A stretch of DNA of 64,000 bases from Selaginella tamariscina. Taxonomy: Eukaryota > Streptophyta > Lycopodiopsida > Selaginellales > Selaginellaceae. Positions 58,646 to 64,000 of this stretch are shown here, in pieces. Position numbers and translations under genes: made by a program. The notes below the pieces were generated by a model. The model made no database searches. It saw only the letters and a list, made by a program, of their open reading frames with translations, and was not told the origin of the DNA. Within the stretch, counting starts at the first letter, position 1, and the number at the start of each line of letters is the position of its first letter. The stretch lies in NCBI GenBank assembly GCA_003024785.1, contig PUQB01000582.1, forward strand, positions 61,001-125,000. The letters run 5' to 3'.

Positions 58646-59747
58646 TCCCGTGACAACGTGCAAGTCGATCTAGATAAACTAGTTGCAGTTTTGAAGTTCC
58701 CTATGCCAAAGTGTGTGAATGATGTGCAATGCTTTCTTGGCAAGGTACAATATCTGGGTCGTTTTGTGTATCATCTTTCAAATCGTACTGCACCGTTGTG
58801 CGCGTTGTTGAAGTTCTTTTGTTTGGTCTAAGGATTGCAAGCAGGCATTTGCAGATCTCAAAGAGTTGTTGACGACTCCTCCAATTTTGGCGTACCCGGA
58901 TTATACCCGTCCTTTTATCTTGCATGTAGATGCTTCTAACATCAGCCTCGGGGGCATATTGATGCAGGAGAGTACGAGTGTTCCTAGCCAACGACATCCC
59001 ATTGCGTACATCAACCATACATTGCAGCCAGCAGAGGTGAACTACTCCACGACAAAAAGGAGTGTCTAACAGCAATTTGATTTGAGAGAAGCTCCTGCCT
59101 ACTTGCATGGTTCGCGGACGTTGTTGGAAGGCGATCATGCAGCAGTCACTTCGTTGTTGAAGCGGAAGAATTTAATTGGTCGTACTGCTTGATGGGCCTT
59201 GAAACTTCAAATTTATGACTTTGAAGTTGTTCATCGCCCAGGAAGTTCCATGGATGATGCTGATGTTCTTTCTCAGGCTCCTCTTCCACCCTCTCTCTCT
59301 TCTGTTGCCCTAGAGGAACCAGTTGCTCCAGCTTCAGTGGACTTTTTGGACAAAGATTCCGTACCATCAGCAGTTGCTGTGCTTGATGTTCAGTGTCCAC
59401 AGAATGCAGAGTTAAATTTGCCGTGTTTGGATGAGGTTCGGGAAGCTTAAAGGTTGAGCTGTGGATTCAAAGGCTTCGTGATGAGTTTGAGAATCCTGCA
59501 TCACTTGCTGATGACTTGCCTTTTAGGCATTTACATTCGCAGTATCGCCTTCAGGACGACCTTCTTTATTTTGTGGGGACTGATCTAGATGATCCTTTAC
59601 GGTTGGTGGTGCCTTCAATCTTCATTCCACGCTTCCTCCATGCTTACCATGACTCTCTTGTTCTTGGTGGGCACATGGGACATCGTTGTGTGATGGAGAA
59701 GCTGTGCAGATCTTTCTATTGGCCGAAGTTGCGAAGAGATATGCAAG

Positions 59748-60330
59748 TTGTAACTAAAATGGGCATGGCTATAGTCCCATTTCCTAATAATTAGCAATTT
59801 TAGCTATTTAATTAGCATTTTCTAATATTAAAGGAATATTCTTTAGAATATATGTTTGAAAAGAGAATATTCTTTAGAATATTCTATTTTGTATTCTACT
59901 CTTTAATAAATTATAGCATTCATTGAACAAAAATTAATAACATTATAAAGTAAAATGTATTAAATTATATAATATATTGCCTAATATAACAATTAAGGAA
60001 GAGCATAAGAGGTACATTATATAAATTATTGATGTTGTTATTAAAATATTAATATTTAAATATAACATTATTAATTAAAAATTTGTAGTAGTAATAATAT
60101 ATATATAAAATCCTATAATAATATAGTCAATCTTCCATATCATTTTTTTAAATTTATATAGTTAAGTATACAATTTGGTACTATTATTAAAGAGTTTATA
60201 ATAATTATGAATATTAAATATATGATATTTTATAATTTTGTAATTGCTTTAAGCTTCAGAAAACATACATTCCCTTGCAGTTTTGTTAATCGTGACTTTA
60301 TCAACGCTTCTTGACATCCACCCATATCGA
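59748..60330. other. AT-rich DNA starting with a MITE-like end
   Basis: The retrotransposon stops at TGTAACTAAAATGGGCATGG, nearly the same as the 18-base terminal repeat of the element at 1771. An internal AAATGGG...CCCATTT inverted pair follows. No matching opposite end is seen before the next gene, so the element is truncated or the likeness is partial. The remainder to about 60330 is AT-rich with no gene. Confidence 0.4.
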
Positions 60331-60336
60331 ATGGAT

Positions 60337-63300
60337 TTAACATTTATAAAACATGCTGGGTCTTTTTTGATTGGGAGACCATGTTTTCTCTAGGCATCCA
60401 TTATATCTTTCGCTCTCCTTCTCGTGTCGCCTTTTTTGTGGTTTGAACCATGCAACCTTAACAATACTATTTTTTGTGATTACTTCAGGTGTGTCGATAA
60501 TTTGACCCATCCAATAGGCTGATTATATGACGCATCTGGAGTAATGAGAACCATCATTAGTTTTTGAAGATCCTTGCAGCAATCAAAGTATGCTTTAGGT
60601 TTTTGGTTCCTTTGTCCAACAAAGTGTGGGGTTTGCACTTCCACATCACTACTGGCTTCTATGTGTCTGTGCTCAGTGATGTCATTTCAATCTCCTCTCG
60701 CCACCTTGTTTTAGGCCAGAAAGGGTGTTGCAATTCTGTACTTGTGACAGTAGGCCCTTCCAACTCTCGAACAACAGTCTCCCAATAGTTGACCACATGC
60801 TTATATAGTTCTGAGTAACCAGTTGCCTTATCAGAATTCTTTGGCATCGATTTTTGAACCCATGCCACATATTTTTTGATGCCATCAATAATAACCTCTT
60901 GTTCCTTGAGCTGGGCACTCAATGGAATAGGGTCTGGTTGTCCTTCTGGGAGAAGTGGCTTTCCATCCTCTCCACTTTTGAAGAGCATTAAGCCCTCTTT
61001 CGGTAACCACTCCTGCTCTGATGGCCGTAACTTGTACTGCATAATAGGTATACCATCTCGTATGGAGAAAAAGAATTGTAGCGGCACAAGGTGACCAACT
61101 AAAGAATCACTCCCTTCTTTTATATACTCCTTGAGAAATTTTTTGAAGTCTGGCACCTCAGTCACAAGCAAAGCACAACTTTTTTTGGAGATGCAATTTT
61201 CAAAAAGATTCATCATATGCGGTAAGGTAAGTGCACTTGTCCTTTTTGTAGAGTTGGAGACCTTGCTGAAGAACGCATCAATATCTTCATGAGTGTGACC
61301 AACCATAAGGAAACTGAGCGTGATTGTTTCAAACACACCTTTGGCAACAAGCATTGACAAGTATGCTAGCACATATCTAGAAAATAAAAGTAAGTATGAG
61401 CTTGAGAAACCCTTAAGTAAAATGATTTACCTATTTTTGTTCTCGCCTGCACAATTATCCATCTGTAAAAGCAAATGACGAGGAAGCTTATTTGATGTTG
61501 AGGACACATGTACACTATTTGAGCTAGATCCCTCCACTGAACCTGAACTCTCAACAGGGCCATCTGTTTTTTGTGCAGGTTGCTGACAATGCCTCTCATA
61601 TTCCCAAGTAGCCTCAAGTGCAGACGTGTTCATGAGAGCATTATGTAAAGGTTGAAGGTGTTGTTTCTTCACTTTGAGATCACTGATAGGACTTGTCTGT
61701 GAGTGGGCTTCAAGGTTTCTGAAACACATGGCTAACGACCCAATAGTGAAATTGGAGTCGCTAGACCAATGTGGAAGTGAAAAGTGTCCATATGACTCAC
61801 AACCGTGTCCATGTGTTAGCACACCTGTTAAAGAAATCGGAAGTTTCATGACATTTCCAAGGCACTTTGGTGTTGCAAAGAGCTTTGGAATGCTGGTCTT
61901 TGAATGATCCATCTTGTCATGGATCAAGCACAGGTACTCTGATGGGCGTGACACAGAAAGCATGCGGTGTGCATAGTACTGAGACCGACAAGTTTGTTGT
62001 GCAATCATGTGGGCCTCCATCTTCCTTTGAATGGTAGTGATCTCCACCAAGGTTTTTGCACAAGCCTCTGCAGCCTTCAATGATGTACAAGTGTCACACT
62101 TAGAAAAGCTAGAGTGTTTTGCAATCTCCACATCCTTAAAATGAGTATTCCATATGTTGTTGAAGGTACCAGTGCAGATTGCTTGGAGCCCCATCAAACT
62201 GAGGCACTTGTTCACATGTTCACACAGTTTCAATTGAGTGTAGATTGAAGGTAAAACCTTGAGATTTTCCCTGACCCCTGCATTTGTGGTTCGGCATTTG
62301 TGAGGCATCCTGTCTGCATTTGCTTCCACAAAAGCCTTGAGTATCTCTATGGCTGCCATGATGTGAGAGCGGGTTTTGACCAAGCCAGTGTTCCCATGAA
62401 CTGAGGTTCGCGCTCCATCTAGCCACTCATCCCTCCGACGGTAGAACGTGGTCTTTGGGATCCCGTATATACTGTACCAAGCTTTGAAGCAGATGGCCAC
62501 CTTATTAAATACCATGGATGTACTCTGATAACCTGTGTCCGAGGCCATTCCATCAATACACCCAGTTAGTGCAGCATATACAAACTCATGCCTTTGCTTT
62601 TGGGTGAGCATACGAAAGACATGTCTACATTGGGTAATTTCATTCCGGTCTGCCATCTGACAACACTTCTTCTTGCAACAGTCAATCGTGGAAATGCTCG
62701 TAACACTTTCGGAAGATGTAGGATCCATCTTTACCCTCTTGCTGAAACTTGCAGGGGAAGATCTACAACCCATGAATCGCCTTTTTCTTACAATAGGACC
62801 AATGCAAGGAACCTCTTCAAATATGAGTTGTTCTTCCGGGTTGTTATTATTGAAATCCAACCCAGAATATGTTGAACCATCTTGCCGTCTTAATTCAGAT
62901 GTTCGCCACCTCACGAGGGATCCAGGATACAATGTGCCATTAGGTGAAACCTCTGTCACAACTACACCCACGAAGTCGGACCCTAGTTTCTCTTCTGACA
63001 CTGCTTCCATTGGATTTATAGCTGTGATGATGCCTCTTCCGACTTCAATCTCACGAAGAAAGAGAATCACCTCATCCATCACAGCAGGCAAGCCATCATC
63101 TGGTAAACTCGTGCTACTATTTGTTTGTTGCACTTGTCAGCATCCAAATTCCACAATACAGGAGAACCCTCCTCAAATTCCATTCCCAGAACCTCAACAT
63201 GCTTGTAAATGGTGTTCACCCATACGTACACACAAGATCCTTGGGAATATTGTGACATGATGCATTATTATCTCGAACTTCCACAGTTCCAGTGCCAACT

Positions 63301-63353
63301 ATCTCGTTGTTCCGAAGAAGACATACTTTATCTCCAGTATTAAACATATTGTC
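60337..63353 (-). CDS. DUF7869-family, transposase-like protein gene (minus strand, one clear intron)
   Basis: The main exon (63135-61431) and the next (61376 on) join in phase across a 54-base GT-AG intron, giving MDNCAGENKNRYVLAYLSML. Reading on, GHTHEDIDAFFSKVSN follows. These two motifs plus an earlier IHDKMDHSKT are typical of DUF7869 proteins, which look like RNase H-fold transposases; the acidic residues D, D and E/D are the likely catalytic set (inference). Before them come a Cys cluster (CCKKKCCQ), HGNTGLVKTRSH, MPHKCRTTNAG and FSKCDTCTSLKAAEACAK. The N-terminus has two related modules (KVCLLRNNEIVGTGTVEV near 63330 and VGRGIITAINPMEAV) resembling the C-terminal module of plant En/Spm-type transposases. 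The exon begins after TGTGCAG at 63353. The frame is broken near 63230, 63125, 60665 and 60500. Coherent peptide (PKAYFDCCKDLQKLMM, then VKVAWFKPQKRRHEKE) runs to TAA at 60337. The ATG and upstream exons are not resolved. Confidence 0.72.
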
Positions 63354-63498
63354 CTGCACATAAATAATTGTATTATTTATGATATCTGTTTATGCAATAT
63401 TTTAAGAAATCTGAATTACGGTTACTTAATAATATGCATATGCAATAATACATAATTATGTTTAGAGATAATATCTCATGTTTGATTAATACAACTGA

Positions 63499-63914
63499 TG
63501 GGCGGGATTAATCCCGCCCACGAATCCCTCCGACGAGGAACGGTCGGCGGGATTAATCCCGCCGCCGACTCAACCCCTTCGGAGAGAGTCGGCGGGATTA
63601 ATCCCGCCTTGGACTCCCTCCGACAAGGAAGAGCCGGCGGGATTAATCCCGCCGCCTCTTCCTCCTCGGGGGAGTCCGGCGGGATTAATCCCGCCGACTC
63701 TCTCCGACGAGGAAGGGAGTCCGGCGGGATTAATCCCGCCGACTCATCCTCGCCGGAGAGAGTCGGCGGGATTAATCCCGCCGGACTCCCCTCGTCGAGG
63801 AAGAGGCGGCGGGATTAATCCCGCCGGCTCTTCCTTGTCGGAGGGAGTCCAAGGCGGGATTAATCCCGCCCACAATTCTTACGACGGGGAATGGGTGGCG
63901 GGATTAAACCCGCA
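63499..63914. repeat. Array of 18-bp perfect palindromes with mirrored spacers
   Basis: The self-complementary core GGCGGGATTAATCCCGCC occurs nine times exactly, starting at 63501, 63546, 63591, 63636, 63678, 63723, 63765, 63808 and 63853, and a degenerate tenth time at 63897. Spacing is 42-45 bases. An eleventh, poorer core lies near 63951. Spacers share a CTCCCTCCGACAAGGAAGAG-like sequence whose orientation flips about core 6, so 63591-63653 and 63808-63870 are exact inverted repeats of 63 bases. Composition is strongly GC-rich beside AT-rich neighbours. It sits about 150 bases upstream of the first visible exon of the DUF7869 gene. Confidence 0.97.
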
Positions 63915-64000
63915 CATAACTCTCTCCAAAACTATGATTTCAAAGAGATCTCGGGATAAATCCTGTCCCCAAATCTTTAAAACAGGGAAGTGGTGGCGAG

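Larger units (their letters stand above)
55528..59755 (+). mobile_element. Decayed Ty3-type retrotransposon, gag to integrase zinc-binding region
   Basis: Domains occur in the usual Ty3 order, across many frame changes. They are gag (EFKRAFGHADDCDDAFQQLH, IRQEPSESVM, 55985-56100; further DDALRLAQRYES near 56305), a degenerate zinc knuckle near 56490 (first Cys now Tyr), an aspartic protease (VDTGSSLFS, 56808-56835) and reverse transcriptase (KPDGSIRFCIDY near 57490; catalytic FIDD at about 57790). RNase H (PFILHVDASN near 58910 and PIAYINHTLQPAEVNYST) and the start of integrase (GHMGHRCVMEKL, FYWPKLRRDMQVV near 59665-59750) follow. The integrase catalytic core, chromodomain if any, and 3' LTR are missing. 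The order protease-RT-RNaseH-integrase marks it as Ty3 rather than Copia. A 0.65-kb insertion splits RT from RNase H. It is non-autonomous. Confidence 0.85.

Noticed and set aside
61427-63133. Start of the DUF7869 protein at the GTG at 63133
   Set aside because: GTG is not a normal plant start. A coherent upstream frame and a TGTGCAG acceptor at 63354 show that the coding region extends further.
62673-63260. 195-codon + strand ORF opposite the DUF7869 gene
   Set aside because: It is a shadow of the minus-strand coding frame, with no recognisable motifs and no splice context of its own.
63498-63818. 106-codon ORF of GGINPA repeats as a real protein
   Set aside because: The frame breaks at the 43-base step, the peptide follows automatically from the palindrome, and spacers are conserved as DNA in both orientations rather than as protein.
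63499-63914. Regular repeats with spacers, like a CRISPR array
   Set aside because: Repeats are fully palindromic and only 18 bp, spacers are related to one another and mirrored, no cas genes are present, and the surroundings are plant nuclear DNA.
1-64000. tRNA, rRNA or snoRNA genes
   Set aside because: I looked for cloverleaf-like T-arm and A/B-box patterns and rRNA-like blocks by eye and found none convincing. A tRNAscan or Rfam search would be decisive.

Overview
This is nuclear DNA of a eukaryote, almost certainly a land plant. The evidence is GT-AG introns, an ankyrin plus four-membrane-segment gene family of the ACD6 kind, a pentatricopeptide (PPR) remnant, a Ty3 retrotransposon, abundant (AT)n/(GT)n/(GA)n microsatellites and very AT-rich spacers. 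The DUF7869-type gene and the PPR style would suit a spore-bearing plant (fern, lycophyte or bryophyte) better than a flowering plant, but that is inference. No prokaryotic features were seen.

Layout. 1-280 is a broken PPR fragment. From about 0.8 to 55.3 kb the window is a tandem array of a roughly 10-kb unit. Five units carry a near-complete ankyrin/4-TM gene on the + strand: copy A 5.4-9.3 kb, B 14.9-19.2, C 25.8-29.9, D 40.6-44.7 and E 50.4-54.6. A sixth keeps only the 3' tail (F, 35.5 kb). After each ankyrin gene, in order, come a short conserved multi-exon + strand module (peptide MEAAPQGRIP...), minus-strand exons of one or two charged coiled-coil proteins, GC-rich tandem hairpins, a remnant of one exon of the 34.3-kb gene, a 26-codon ORF (MGTIAAAENKF...), and an AT-rich promoter-side spacer. 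In A and C that spacer holds an 83-bp minisatellite. Between C and D one unit has been replaced by foreign material: a spliced minus-strand SHI/LRP1-like zinc-finger gene piece (32.0-32.7 kb), 1.5 kb of AT-rich DNA and an unrecognised + strand gene (34.3-35.3 kb).

The array ends in a decayed Ty3 retrotransposon (55.35-59.75 kb) that landed in the last unit, has itself been interrupted by a 0.65-kb insertion, and stops after the integrase zinc-binding region. A minus-strand DUF7869/transposase-like gene with a clear 54-bp intron follows (60.3-63.35 kb). Upstream of it lies a GC-rich array of 18-bp perfect palindromes at 42-45 bp spacing, whose spacers are mirrored so that the whole block is a 280-bp imperfect palindrome (63.59-63.87 kb). 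This array is the most unusual structure in the window.

Caution: every ankyrin copy is interrupted by several single-base frame breaks, mostly deletions, at different positions in different copies, while peptide similarity runs on across them. The same is true of the DUF7869 gene. Either these are young pseudogenes or the assembly has uncorrected long-read indels. Gene boundaries were read from conserved splice sites and comparison of copies, not from unbroken ORFs.
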